Origin: an uncultured Rhodospirillaceae bacterium
GTDB lineage: Bacteria; Pseudomonadota; Alphaproteobacteria; UBA8366
Direction of reading: 5' to 3'
DNA: 64,000 nt
NCBI GenBank assembly: GCA_913043025.1
Contig: CAJWLM010000009.1
Location: 1 to 64,000, forward strand
Shown here: positions 1-9,622 of the stretch, piece after piece
Numbering within the stretch: the first letter of the stretch is position 1
How the letters are laid out: the number at the start of each line of letters is the position of its first letter
Position numbers and translations under genes: made by a program
The notes under the pieces: model-generated
Told to the model about the DNA's origin: nothing
The model's input: the letters and a program-made list of their open reading frames with translations, nothing else
Databases searched by the model: none

Positions 1-2
1 TA

Positions 3-221
3 AAAGACTTAAAAAAACAATTACCTTGCGCTGCTTTCCTGAATGGAGAATATGGTATAAAAGATATATATGCGGGAGTTCCAGTTATTATTGGATCAAG
101 TGGCGTAGAAAAAATTATTGAATTAGAACTATCTTCACAAGAAAGAAAAAACTTTGAAAAGTCTATAGAAGCAGTGAGAGATTTGTTTAATGCAGCTAAA
201 AAAATTGACTCCTCATTATAA
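3..221 (+). CDS. mdh: Malate dehydrogenase, C-terminal fragment (5' truncated by window edge)
   Basis: Frame 3 reads KDLKKQLPCAAFLNGEYGIKDIYAGVPVIIGSSGVEKIIELELSSQERKNFEKSIEAVRDLFNAAKKIDSSL*, matching the MDH/LDH C-terminal pattern; very AT-rich codon usage. Confidence 0.85.
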   Translation, partial: KDLKKQLPCAAFLNGEYGIKDIYAGVPVIIGSSGVEKIIELELSSQERKNFEKSIEAVRDLFNAAKKIDSSL

Positions 222-244
222 ATAAAGCAAGTTCAATTTATTTA

Positions 245-655
245 ATGTGCTTAAAAAATTTTTGGTTTTCATACAAAAACATTTTAACAAACGAGTTAAA
301 TAGAAAAAATTATTTTTCTTTTATAAGAAAAATTTTTGGAGTTTTTTATAAATTTATTTTAAAACTAATAAGAAATAATTTTTCCAAAAAAATAATTGAT
401 CTAGACAAAATTGACCACAAAAAATATTCAGAATTAGATTTAGATGAATTATTTATAAATTTTAATTGCGACAAAGGTTCTAAATGCATTTTTGAAGAAA
501 AAAGAATTACTTCTCATCATTATTCTAACTTCTACCAAAAATATTTTTCTTCAATAAAAAATGATAAAATGAATATATTAGAATTAGGGTCCCATGAAGG
601 TAAAGGAATAGCAAGTTTTTATTTTTATTTTCCTAATTCAAGTTTTTTCTCGTTA
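245..655 (+). pseudogene. N-terminal fragment of a SAM-dependent methyltransferase-like protein, cut at the composition junction
   Basis: AT-rich ORF with MNILELGSHEGKGIASFYF (class I MTase motif I-like); the ORF reads into unrelated sequence at ~655. Confidence 0.5.
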
Positions 656-1158
656 TCTAATCGTGCGTAAGCAGTACGCATATCTGCAAAAAGCGTCTCA
701 CCACCTGCCGGTGGGGCGATCCTGCAATGGAATACAGATCCTATGGGTGGAAATTCTCTAAAAGTAGAGTCGGTGTGCCAAACGGGTCGCCTCGTTTTAG
801 GATTATAACGAATATCGCTATCATCCTTAAGTTGCGGTACGATGGCGAATTGAGCTCGAGGCTTACCCGCATTATCTTTTATATTCCCAATTCTAAGAAT
901 AGGAAAACCCGGCACCGTTTTGTCCTCTCTTGCAGTCTGAGTTTTGTTTTCAACAATTCCAAAAACATTGGACCATGCGACTAATTCGGCCGGTGTAATG
1001 TCTCTCAAGTCTTCCCCACGGACAGCAACGAGACCACCGCAACTGAGCCAAATATCGTATGCTTCTGTTTGGAAGGTTTTATCACTCAGGTCCTGTCTCG
1101 TAACGCCGTTTACAAGAATGCCAAAGCTTCCATTAAGGGGTGAAGTTTCGTGATCCAT
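655..1158 (-). pseudogene. TauD/TfdA-family 2OG-Fe(II) dioxygenase, N-terminal part only
   Basis: WHTDSTFREFPPIGSVFHCRIAPPAGGETLFADMRTAYARLDNE is typical TauD (HxD motif); C-terminal half missing, frame runs out in AT-rich DNA. Confidence 0.8.
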
Positions 1159-1370
1159 TTCTCCTCACTTATTCGATATATAGAGTTCAAGACAGATATT
1201 AGCAGAGATCAAAAGAATATTTCGACCTTTGTCGGTCAAAAAATTAGATTGTTTTTTAAGAACGAAACTAGTCTTTTTTTATCATTCATTTTTATACCTT
1301 GAAAAGATCTGAATGGGATACGGGAACGTTATAAAGGTATTATATCAGTTAGTAGCGGCGAATATGCATT

Positions 1371-1988
1371 ATGGTCGATAGAGGTACGGCGAACCAACCT
1401 AAAAGAAATTTGTCTGGAACTGCACAAGACTGTCCGTCTCCCGCTTTCTCGGCCTACTCAGCCGCGCGTTCTTCTTTGCCTTCCTGGTTAATACGCGATT
1501 TACGATCAGATCACGCTGGAGAAGCAGGTGCTGTAGCAATGTATAAAGGCATTTTAAATGTCTCCCGGTGCGGAAGCGTGCGTACTTTTGCGTCAGAACA
1601 TCTTGAAACCGAAAGCAATCACCTAAAATTGCTTGAAACCATTCTTCCGCTAGCAGATCGCAGCACATCATTACCGCTTTGGACATGTGCTGGCTATATT
1701 ACGGGGGGCCTGCCCGCATTATTTGGGGCCGAAGCAGTGTTCCAAACCATCGATGCAGTTGAGACTTTTGTCGACGAACATTACCGAAAACAAATTGTTA
1801 GGTTAAATCATACACATCGTCATAAGCGCATTTCTAACATTTTAGAACATTGTCGCTTTGATGAGGTGCAGCACAGAGATGAAGCACGGAAGAAAGCGTT
1901 AGGAGCTAACAATATTTTTTTGAAAACTTGGTGCAAGCTAGTAACTTTTGGATCGTTGGTGGCAGTCACCATCGCTCGTTCGATTTAA
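1371..1988 (+). CDS. coq7: Demethoxyubiquinone hydroxylase (COQ7 family)
   Basis: LRSDHAGEAGAVAMYKGIL, E..H, ALFGAEAVFQTIDAVETFVDEHYRKQI, RFDEVQHRDEA: di-iron COQ7 motifs. Confidence 0.85.
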   Translation: MVDRGTANQPKRNLSGTAQDCPSPAFSAYSAARSSLPSWLIRDLRSDHAGEAGAVAMYKGILNVSRCGSVRTFASEHLETESNHLKLLETILPLADRSTSLPLWTCAGYITGGLPALFGAEAVFQTIDAVETFVDEHYRKQIVRLNHTHRHKRISNILEHCRFDEVQHRDEARKKALGANNIFLKTWCKLVTFGSLVAVTIARSI

Positions 1989-2008
1989 TTTTCCGGTAAA
2001 TTTTATCT

Positions 2009-3226
2009 ATGTGGAATCCCAAGCGTGAAAATGGATTAAAGCAGCTAGAGCGTTTCGTGGCACGTTCTGGAAGAGAATACGCGGCGCAGCGAAATTTTGA
2101 CTTGGGCATGAACAGACATGAGCATGTGTCCAAATTGTCCCCGTGGGTTAGGCACCGTATAATTTCTGAAGAGGAGGTAGTCACTGCGGTTCTAGAGAAG
2201 CATACTCTCAGCGGAGCAGAAAAATTTGTGCAAGAGGTGTTTTGGCGGACCTATTGGAAAGGTTGGCTGGAAACACACCCTAGTGTTTGGAAAGATTACA
2301 CAGTCCGTACGTCTAAACTAGCCAAAGAGTTGGAGATTAATACTTCATTGCGAGAGCAGTTTGTGAATGCAACAACTGGAAAAACTGGCATTGCATGCTT
2401 CGATGATTGGACACACGAGCTTATTGAGAGTGGATACCTCCACAATCACGCACGGATGTGGTTTGCCAGCATATGGGTTTTCACTTTGAAACTACCTTGG
2501 GAACTTGGAGCAGATTTTTTTCTTCGGCACCTATTAGATGGTGACCCGGCTTCAAATACCCTGTCGTGGAGATGGGTTGCTGGTCTTCATACAAAAGGAA
2601 AAACATACCTCGCAAGATCAGATAATATTTCGAAATTCACTAAAGGTCGTTACACTAATATTACTCAGCTTTCAAAAGAGGCATTACCAGCTAACTTTGT
2701 AGCGGAAGCGCCCTCTCTACTGCCCTTACCCGTCCACGAACCATTTAAGAGTGGAGTGCCAACGGGATTATTGCTAACAGACGAAGATTTAAATCCTACC
2801 GAGCTCGTCCGGAAAATCGGACCACTAGCGGCTGTCGCCAACTTTAGCAGCGTAGAACAGCGTTCGTCATTTCCGATATCGTCAAATGTTTCAGATTTTG
2901 TCTGCGGCGCACATAAAGATGCCGGTCTTCGTTTAAGGCAGACGAAATGCTTAAATGACTCTTTAATTTCTGAATGCAAATCGGTTAAATCAATTTGTGA
3001 GTGGGCACTTCGCAATAATCTTAATCAAGTTGTTACCCCACACATCTCAGTTGGCCCCACTCAGGATGCCTTGGGAGGTTTATCAGAGGAATTACAATCG
3101 AAAGGGATCAATTTTTGTCAGGTTATAGCCCGTTGGGATTTGATGTCTTGGCCCCATTCATCGCGTGGCTTTTTTAAGCTTCGCAAAAAAATACCAACAA
3201 TACTTTCAGAGGTGCCTCTTATTTGA
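2009..3226 (+). CDS. Cryptochrome/photolyase-related FAD-binding protein with the FAD domain at the N-terminus
   Basis: SKLSPWVRHRIISEEEVV...FVQEVFWRTYWKGWLE...HNHARMWFASIWVFTLKLPWELGADFFLRHLLDGDPASNTLSWRWVAGLHTKGKTYLA: photolyase FAD-domain signatures. Confidence 0.8.
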   Translation: MWNPKRENGLKQLERFVARSGREYAAQRNFDLGMNRHEHVSKLSPWVRHRIISEEEVVTAVLEKHTLSGAEKFVQEVFWRTYWKGWLETHPSVWKDYTVRTSKLAKELEINTSLREQFVNATTGKTGIACFDDWTHELIESGYLHNHARMWFASIWVFTLKLPWELGADFFLRHLLDGDPASNTLSWRWVAGLHTKGKTYLARSDNISKFTKGRYTNITQLSKEALPANFVAEAPSLLPLPVHEPFKSGVPTGLLLTDEDLNPTELVRKIGPLAAVANFSSVEQRSSFPISSNVSDFVCGAHKDAGLRLRQTKCLNDSLISECKSVKSICEWALRNNLNQVVTPHISVGPTQDALGGLSEELQSKGINFCQVIARWDLMSWPHSSRGFFKLRKKIPTILSEVPLI

Positions 3227-3292
3227 TGCAAGCGGCCGAGGTTCTCTGCGCAAACCGGCACCTCCTCGCCATAATTCACACCAGACCGTGGG

Positions 3293-3745
3293 TTAGGATA
3301 TAAGCAGTCTATGATAATTCCCATAGCCTAATAAAATCACTACAGAAATCGAACCAATTAATTGAAGCACATTAATCCAAACGGAAATACCATGCAGTAT
3401 TTTGAACGATCGCTCGGCCTTAGTATTATCAGCGGACATGCTATCACGGCATCTGTTTATCCATGGCATCAATATTTGTCGTCCACATATAGAACCGGCC
3501 GAGATAAATGCTAGAATAGACGCTTCTAAATGATATCCGCGAAATAAACTCACTGCAGAAATGGCTGCAAGACTGGCTGTAAAAAGATAATACCAAGGGA
3601 AAATGCTACGTACAAAATAACCAGCAGTGTCTCCATCTAATTTTATGAAGATCAACGGTGCAACTACGCACGAAAAAAACGCCAATGAACCAGCTAGTAT
3701 AGCTGCCATCGTAAGACCAAAAATATATAAAACTAATTCCCACAT
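3293..3745 (-). CDS. DUF4149/TMEM205-like integral membrane protein
   Basis: Four hydrophobic segments; AGSLAFFSCVVAPLIFIKLDGDTAGYFVRSIFPWYYLF. Confidence 0.6.
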   Translation of the reverse strand: MWELVLYIFGLTMAAILAGSLAFFSCVVAPLIFIKLDGDTAGYFVRSIFPWYYLFTASLAAISAVSLFRGYHLEASILAFISAGSICGRQILMPWINRCRDSMSADNTKAERSFKILHGISVWINVLQLIGSISVVILLGYGNYHRLLIS

Positions 3746-3869
3746 TTGAATAAATACTTGTACAGTTAAATGAGCTTGATGTTCACTTTTAAGTTTTTTC
3801 GAAAAACCTAATTTTTACGGTTATCTCTTTAACACTATATCGATTGAGTTACAGAAGGAACCATCTTTT

Positions 3870-4478
3870 GTGAGAAACAATAGACGACGTGTTGTGAATG
3901 GATTAATGGGCATAGGGTTATTTGGCGTTATACTTTCCTGGCCTTTGGAATTATCAGCACAGGACAACCGAATGCTAATAGATGATTTTAGTAAAGAAAA
4001 TTTCATTTCAGCCTTGGGAACATCTTGGGTTGGGGTAAGTGATAAAGTGATGGGCGGAATATCTGAGGCAAGAATAGAAACAACAACAATAAGCTTGCGT
4101 CGCTGCTTACATCTCACGGGCGATGTGCGCGTTGAAAATAATGGTGGTTTTATTCAAGCCGCACTGAACTTATCAGAAGACAACAAAATATTTGATGCAT
4201 CACGGTTTTCTGGCGTTCGTCTAACAGTATACGGAAATAATGAGAATTACTCGATCCACCTGCGCACGCTCGACAACAATCGACCATGGCAATCATATCG
4301 CGCACATTTTATCGCAAAATCAATGTGGCACGTTATTGAGCTGCCATTTAAGAACTTCAAACCTTACAGGCTGGACACAAAACTCAACATAACACGTCTT
4401 AAGCGTATCGGTTTGGTGGCTATAGGTCGTCCCTTTAGCGCCGATCTCGCCATTTCAAATATTGAATTTTACAAATAG
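3870..4478 (+). CDS. CIA30-like (complex I intermediate-associated protein 30) domain protein
   Basis: LIDDFS...WVGVSDKVMGGISEAR...GDVRVENNGGFIQAALNL...FSGVRLTVYGNNENYSIHLRT...WQSYRAHF. Confidence 0.75.
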   Translation: MRNNRRRVVNGLMGIGLFGVILSWPLELSAQDNRMLIDDFSKENFISALGTSWVGVSDKVMGGISEARIETTTISLRRCLHLTGDVRVENNGGFIQAALNLSEDNKIFDASRFSGVRLTVYGNNENYSIHLRTLDNNRPWQSYRAHFIAKSMWHVIELPFKNFKPYRLDTKLNITRLKRIGLVAIGRPFSADLAISNIEFYK

Positions 4479-4482
4479 GTTA

Positions 4483-4866
4483 TCACCACCGAGCTTTATT
4501 CCCTGACGGATGATTGTGGATATCTTGTGAATGCCCGCGACCGTATATGTTTAACCAACAATCGTTAAGATGAAGCCTTTTTTCTCTATAATGGTAACGC
4601 ATTATTTCGCCGTAATGAATTGCGCACGCCGTAACAGATTTAGCAAAACTTTTTAAACAGGAGCGTAAATGCAAACGACCCTCGGTTGTCATTGTTGTAT
4701 AATGGTCATATGACCAATTACTTGGTTTCCCATTGGGTACTTCATCACGGATAACTAAAATTTCCTTCATCAAAGCAGCATCAAAAATATCAGCACTAGG
4801 ATGCTGTGTAACCTGATAGAGAGTTGGAAACAGGTATTCAGTTATGCGATTTTCCTCTGATGTCAT
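4483..4866 (-). pseudogene. Truncated 2OG-Fe(II) oxygenase-like protein (ends at the HxHP motif)
   Basis: LFPTLYQV...WSYDHYTTMTTEGRLHLRSCL...LNDCWLNIYGRGHSQDIHNHPSGNKARW*; looks like the N-terminal part of the family with the catalytic second half absent. Confidence 0.5.
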
Positions 4867-5016
4867 GACCCTTGGGTTATCGAAAATTGGTTATGTTGGC
4901 CATGCTAATTTCCACATTATATTTCTTGCGCCATTTAAAGACTTTCAGTGTTACCACTAAATGTGACATAACCAATCGAGAGTTTTTGTTGAGCAAAACA
5001 AGTGGGAGTATGGAAC

Positions 5017-6048
5017 ATGAGAAAGTTTTTGATGGCGGCTGCCTTAGTGGCATTTGCCAGTAACACTATCATTGGTGCAGAGCCAGCGCATGCCGCTGAT
5101 GGCCCAACACTCACTGCAGTTAAAAAACGTGGTGAATTAATATGCGGTGTCCATCAGGGTCGCTATGGCTTTGCTATTGCTGATAAAAAGGGCAAGTGGA
5201 AAGGGCTTGATGTTGATGTCTGCAAAGCGGTAGCAGCAGCGGTTCTTGGTGATGGTAATAAGGTAAAATATATTCCACTTGGAAGCGTGCAACGCTTCCC
5301 TGCCCTGCAATCGGGGCAAGTTGACATGCTTTCACGCACTACAACTATCACGCTTACCCGGGACTCAGCTCTCGGTCTTAACTTTGGCCCCCCAACGTTT
5401 TACACCGGAACGGGTTTTATGGTTCGCAAGAAACTGGGCATTACAAAGGTTGACCAACTGGGTGGAGCAGCAATTTGCGTCTTTCCAGGCAGCACAACAG
5501 AGAAGAATATTGCCGCATTATTCAAGTCAAAAGGAATGAAGATGACACCCGTTGTTATCGAGAATTCAAAAGAACTTGTCAGTGCATACATGGCAGGTCG
5601 TTGCGATGTACTTGCAATGGATCAGGCAGGTCTTCCGGGTCACCAACAGTACGATGCTAAAACCCCCTCCGATCATGTGATTCTGGATGGAGTTTATTCC
5701 AAAGAACCACTAGCCGCTGGCGTACGAGCCGATGATGACCAGTGGTTTGATATTACAAAATGGGTTGTGCATGCGCTATTCAACGCAGAAGAATGGGGAA
5801 TTACCCAGGCGAACGTTGATAAAATGAAGGCGTCAAAAGATCCGAATGTCACGCGACTGCTTGGTGCCACTGGTAATCTTGGCAAAAAGATAGGACTTGG
5901 TAAATCTTGGGCGTATGACGCAATCAAAGCGGTCGGCAACTATGGTGAAGTATACGATAGAAACTGGGGCCCGCCGTTGAACCTTGCGCGAGGGGTTAAT
6001 GAACTTTGGACAAAAGGGGGCCTGATGTACGGCTTCCCGATGAAGTAA
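5017..6048 (+). CDS. aapJ: General L-amino acid ABC transporter substrate-binding protein
   Basis: Signal peptide MRKFLMAAALVAFASNTIIGAEPAHA; PTLTAVKKRGELICGVHQGRYGFAIADKKGKWKGLDVDVCKAVAAAVLGD; GGGAG start context. Confidence 0.9.
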   Translation: MRKFLMAAALVAFASNTIIGAEPAHAADGPTLTAVKKRGELICGVHQGRYGFAIADKKGKWKGLDVDVCKAVAAAVLGDGNKVKYIPLGSVQRFPALQSGQVDMLSRTTTITLTRDSALGLNFGPPTFYTGTGFMVRKKLGITKVDQLGGAAICVFPGSTTEKNIAALFKSKGMKMTPVVIENSKELVSAYMAGRCDVLAMDQAGLPGHQQYDAKTPSDHVILDGVYSKEPLAAGVRADDDQWFDITKWVVHALFNAEEWGITQANVDKMKASKDPNVTRLLGATGNLGKKIGLGKSWAYDAIKAVGNYGEVYDRNWGPPLNLARGVNELWTKGGLMYGFPMK

Positions 6049-6057
6049 GACTTTTTT

Positions 6058-6103
6058 AGATGTGCCGTCCGGCCTTTGAGGGGCGGCGCATCTAATTTTT
6101 TTT
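6058..6103 (+). terminator. Hairpin plus T-tract between aapJ and aapQ (intra-operon terminator/attenuator)
   Basis: AGATGTGCCGTCC GGCCTTTGA GGGGCGGCGCATCT AATTTTTTTT; stem with G-U pairs, then 8 T. Confidence 0.75.
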
Positions 6104-6125
6104 CACCGAATTTGCGAAATAGGTT

Positions 6126-7304
6126 ATGGCCGAACAGGCACACCCGCCAAAAAACAATCGTTCGATACTCCACAGTATCGCGTTTCGGAATATTGCATAT
6201 CAACTGCTACTTGTTGCAGCGCTGGCCTTTCTAGGCTGGTATCTTTATGACAATATAAATGAAAACCTCGATCGCCAGAATATAGCAACGGGTTGGGGTT
6301 TTCTTAATGAGCCGGCAGGTTTTGACATAAGCGAGTCAATTATCCCTTTTGACTCAAGTCAGACCTTCGCCCGGATCTTTGCGGCAGGCGTACTTAATAC
6401 GCTTCATGTAGCTTTTGTTGGTATTTTTCTTGCTACCTTACTGGGTATTACGATGGGAATAGCCCGGGTATCTCGTAACTGGCTAGTATCAAAGGTAGCA
6501 TCTGCTTACGTAGAAATCTGTCGGAACGTACCAGTTGTTCTACATGTTATCTTTTGGTCTTCCATTATCCGACTCTTACCCCACCCGCGCCAAGCGCTGG
6601 AACCATTTAATGGCGCATTTATATCCAATCGTGGCCTAATGCTGCCCTTTCCTGTTGATAACATACTTTATCCTTGGGTGGCTTTTGCGTTAGTTTTAGG
6701 AATTGGTGGGGCATTAATTTTTGCTCGGTGGGCGCGTTTCCGCCGAGAACACACCGGACAATACATTTCTGTATTTTGGCCCGGCACCTCCATAATCGTT
6801 GGATTGCCATTATTGGTATGGGTATTAGGCGGCGCTCCGTTGACGTGGGATTATCCAGCATTGAAAGGGTTTAATTATCAGGGAGGGATATCCTTATCTC
6901 CAGAATATATAGCTCTACTAATCGGTATAACAGTATACACAGGGGCTTTTATCGCTGAAATAGTTCGTTCCGGTATTGAGTCTATTCATCGTGGACAGAT
7001 TGAAGCTTCGCGTGCCCTGGGGCTACGTCATGGCTTTATCATGCGCTTCATTATAATTCCGCAGGCCCTTAGGGTAATAGTACCGCCGACAGCAAGCCAA
7101 TTTCTAAGTCTTACCAAAAATAGTTCTTTAGGCGTTTTAATCGGCTACCCTGATCTAGTTAACATCGGAAACACCTCACTAAACCAGACAGGCCAGGCGG
7201 TAGAAGCTATTGCAATCATGATGCTAGTGTACCTAACCATAAGCCTTACGATCTCAATTTTCATGAATTTTTACAATAAACTTGTAGCTATTAGGGAGCG
7301 CTGA
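6126..7304 (+). CDS. aapQ: Amino acid ABC transporter permease
   Basis: Hydrophobic; GAFIAEIVRSGIESIHRGQIEASRALGLRHGFIMRFIIIPQALRVIVPPTASQFLSLTKNSSL. Confidence 0.9.
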   Translation: MAEQAHPPKNNRSILHSIAFRNIAYQLLLVAALAFLGWYLYDNINENLDRQNIATGWGFLNEPAGFDISESIIPFDSSQTFARIFAAGVLNTLHVAFVGIFLATLLGITMGIARVSRNWLVSKVASAYVEICRNVPVVLHVIFWSSIIRLLPHPRQALEPFNGAFISNRGLMLPFPVDNILYPWVAFALVLGIGGALIFARWARFRREHTGQYISVFWPGTSIIVGLPLLVWVLGGAPLTWDYPALKGFNYQGGISLSPEYIALLIGITVYTGAFIAEIVRSGIESIHRGQIEASRALGLRHGFIMRFIIIPQALRVIVPPTASQFLSLTKNSSLGVLIGYPDLVNIGNTSLNQTGQAVEAIAIMMLVYLTISLTISIFMNFYNKLVAIRER

Positions 7305-7306
7305 CA

Positions 7307-8404
7307 TTGGTTGACATTCAATCAAAGCGCACACCTCCGCCCGTAGCAGAGAGAGTGCCTGCAATTCGATGGGTGCGTGATAATTTTTTCAGTTCTGCTT
7401 GGAACACACTGCTTACCATTCTCATCGTGTTTGTACTCTTTGAAGCGGTGCCGGCTTTTTTTGAGTGGGGAGTGCTAAACGCGGTATGGGGAGCACAGGA
7501 CCATACCTCTTGCAGGTCAGAAGAAGCAGGCGCATGTTGGGCGGTCATTGCCGAGAAGCATAGGCCGATGTTGTTTGGTTTATTTCCCTATGAAGAACAC
7601 TGGCGGTTGCTAGTTGCATTAATAATCTTTATTAGCGTGATCTGTATAACTCTCTCGAGACGCTTCTGGAATGTGAAAATTTTGGCCCCTCTATGGATTG
7701 CCAATCTCGGTATTTGCTCTTTGCTGATGTGGGGTGGTCTTTTCGGATTGCCGTACGTGGACACTCAACAGTGGGGAGGACTGCCCCTAACAATGGTGTT
7801 ATTTACAGGAACAGTTGTGTTTGGCATGCCGGTTGCTGTGTTGTTAGCACTCGGACGTCGATCTCATATGCCGGGAATTAAAGCAACCTGTGTTACCTTT
7901 ATCGAATGCATGCGGGGCGTGCCGCTTATTACTATTCTTTTCGTCGCTGTTAATGTTTTTCCATTATTTCTACCACAAGGTTTAGAATTTGATGTGATGG
8001 TAAGAGTAATGGTCGGAATGGCGATATTTTTTGCGTGTTACCAAGCAGAGGTTATTCGCGGCGGCTTGCAGGCCATCACTCGCGGTCAGTATGAGGCAGC
8101 TGAGGCTCTTGGCCTCGGGTACTGGCAGATGATGATCCGGATCATTCTCCCCCAAGCTTTAAGAGTATGTTTGCCCGGAATTGTTAATCACATTATCGCT
8201 GCATTTAAAAATACCTCATACGTCTTAATCATCGGTCTATTTGATATTCTTAGTGCAACGACCGCTGTGATGCAGGATCCACTCTGGCGTCTTTTTACCA
8301 TAGAGGCGTACCTATTCGTTGCACTTGTATATTTTATTTTTTGTTTTGCGCTTTCCAAGTACAGTCAAAATGTTGAGCGTTGGCTGGATGAGGGGCGTCG
8401 GTAG
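7307..8404 (+). CDS. aapM: Amino acid ABC transporter permease
   Basis: ACYQAEVIRGGLQAITRGQYEAAEALGLGYWQMMIRIILPQALRVCLPGIVNHIIAAFKNTS; TTG start. Confidence 0.9.
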   Translation: MVDIQSKRTPPPVAERVPAIRWVRDNFFSSAWNTLLTILIVFVLFEAVPAFFEWGVLNAVWGAQDHTSCRSEEAGACWAVIAEKHRPMLFGLFPYEEHWRLLVALIIFISVICITLSRRFWNVKILAPLWIANLGICSLLMWGGLFGLPYVDTQQWGGLPLTMVLFTGTVVFGMPVAVLLALGRRSHMPGIKATCVTFIECMRGVPLITILFVAVNVFPLFLPQGLEFDVMVRVMVGMAIFFACYQAEVIRGGLQAITRGQYEAAEALGLGYWQMMIRIILPQALRVCLPGIVNHIIAAFKNTSYVLIIGLFDILSATTAVMQDPLWRLFTIEAYLFVALVYFIFCFALSKYSQNVERWLDEGRR

Positions 8405-8423
8405 ATTGTCACGGAGAAATTAG

Positions 8424-9200
8424 TTGGAAAACTTGAAAAGTTCTGCCTCAAGTCAAAAGCATGAAAGACTTGTCATAGAGTTAACAGGTGTTAACAAGTG
8501 GTACGGCGACTTCCAAGCACTTGTTGACATTAACATGTCGGTGCGACGCAGTGAGCGGGTCGTGGTTTGCGGTCCCTCTGGGTCCGGAAAATCAACAATG
8601 ATACGCTGTATTAATAGATTAGAAGTGCATCAGCGTGGAAGAATAGTTGTCGACGGCATTGAACTTACAGACAATCTTAAGAACATTGAAGCCATTCGGA
8701 GCGAAGTGGGTATGGTTTTTCAATCATTTAATTTGTTCCCCCATATGCCCGTAATCGACAACCTTACCTTAGCACCTATGCTAGTACGGAAAATGCCAAA
8801 AAAAGATGCCGAAGAATTGGCTATGCAATATCTTGAGCGTGTTCAAATACCGGAACAAGCATTCAAATACCCTGGCCAGCTTTCCGGAGGTCAACAGCAA
8901 AGAGTCGCTATTGCGAGATCTCTTTGTATGCAGCCAAAAATCATGCTTTTTGATGAGCCAACATCAGCGCTTGACCCAGAAATGATTAAAGAGGTTCTTG
9001 ACGTTATGATCGAGTTAGCTGAAGACGGCATGACAATGATAGTAGTAACTCATGAGATGGGATTTGCAAAAACTGTCGCTGATACTATGGTCTTCATGGA
9101 CGCAGGGGAGATAGTAGAGTCAGCTGACCCGAGTAAGTTTTTTACTGCGCCAGATAATCCTCGGACCAAGCTTTTTTTAAGTCAAATCTTAACTCACTGA
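8424..9200 (+). CDS. aapP: Amino acid ABC transporter ATP-binding protein
   Basis: Walker [10 protein letters not shown], signature [13 protein letters not shown], Walker [16 protein letters not shown]. Confidence 0.92.
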   Translation: MENLKSSASSQKHERLVIELTGVNKWYGDFQALVDINMSVRRSERVVVCGPSGSGKSTMIRCINRLEVHQRGRIVVDGIELTDNLKNIEAIRSEVGMVFQSFNLFPHMPVIDNLTLAPMLVRKMPKKDAEELAMQYLERVQIPEQAFKYPGQLSGGQQQRVAIARSLCMQPKIMLFDEPTSALDPEMIKEVLDVMIELAEDGMTMIVVTHEMGFAKTVADTMVFMDAGEIVESADPSKFFTAPDNPRTKLFLSQILTH

Positions 9201-9622
9201 CCACTGCTACTCTTTGTAATTTTCGATAGAAAATTTGATCAATGAGAACTCGTATTCCATATAAAACTAAATATTAACGTATTTTTTGCTACCCCACTTT
9301 TGATTGCGAGTCGTGACCACGCATTTCTCAGGTTCTGCGGAACACCGAACGGAAGAAATAATTGTCTTCAATTCGGGTTCAGGTGAACGCATGAACTTTG
9401 GTGTATTGCGCTCGAAAGTTATAAGTTATTATTCTTCTACAGATTAGCTACCATAGTTACCCTTCTGGGTAGCCAATGTGCTACGTGGAGCTCATTTATG
9501 TTGGCTAGATAACCGGCAGTACATTTTTCGAACCACGTTGTGTTTTGCAAAAATAAGCTTGCGCAAGCGCGTACTGTCACCCATTCTCTCATGGAGGTTG
9601 AATGACACATAGGGAGGAGTTT

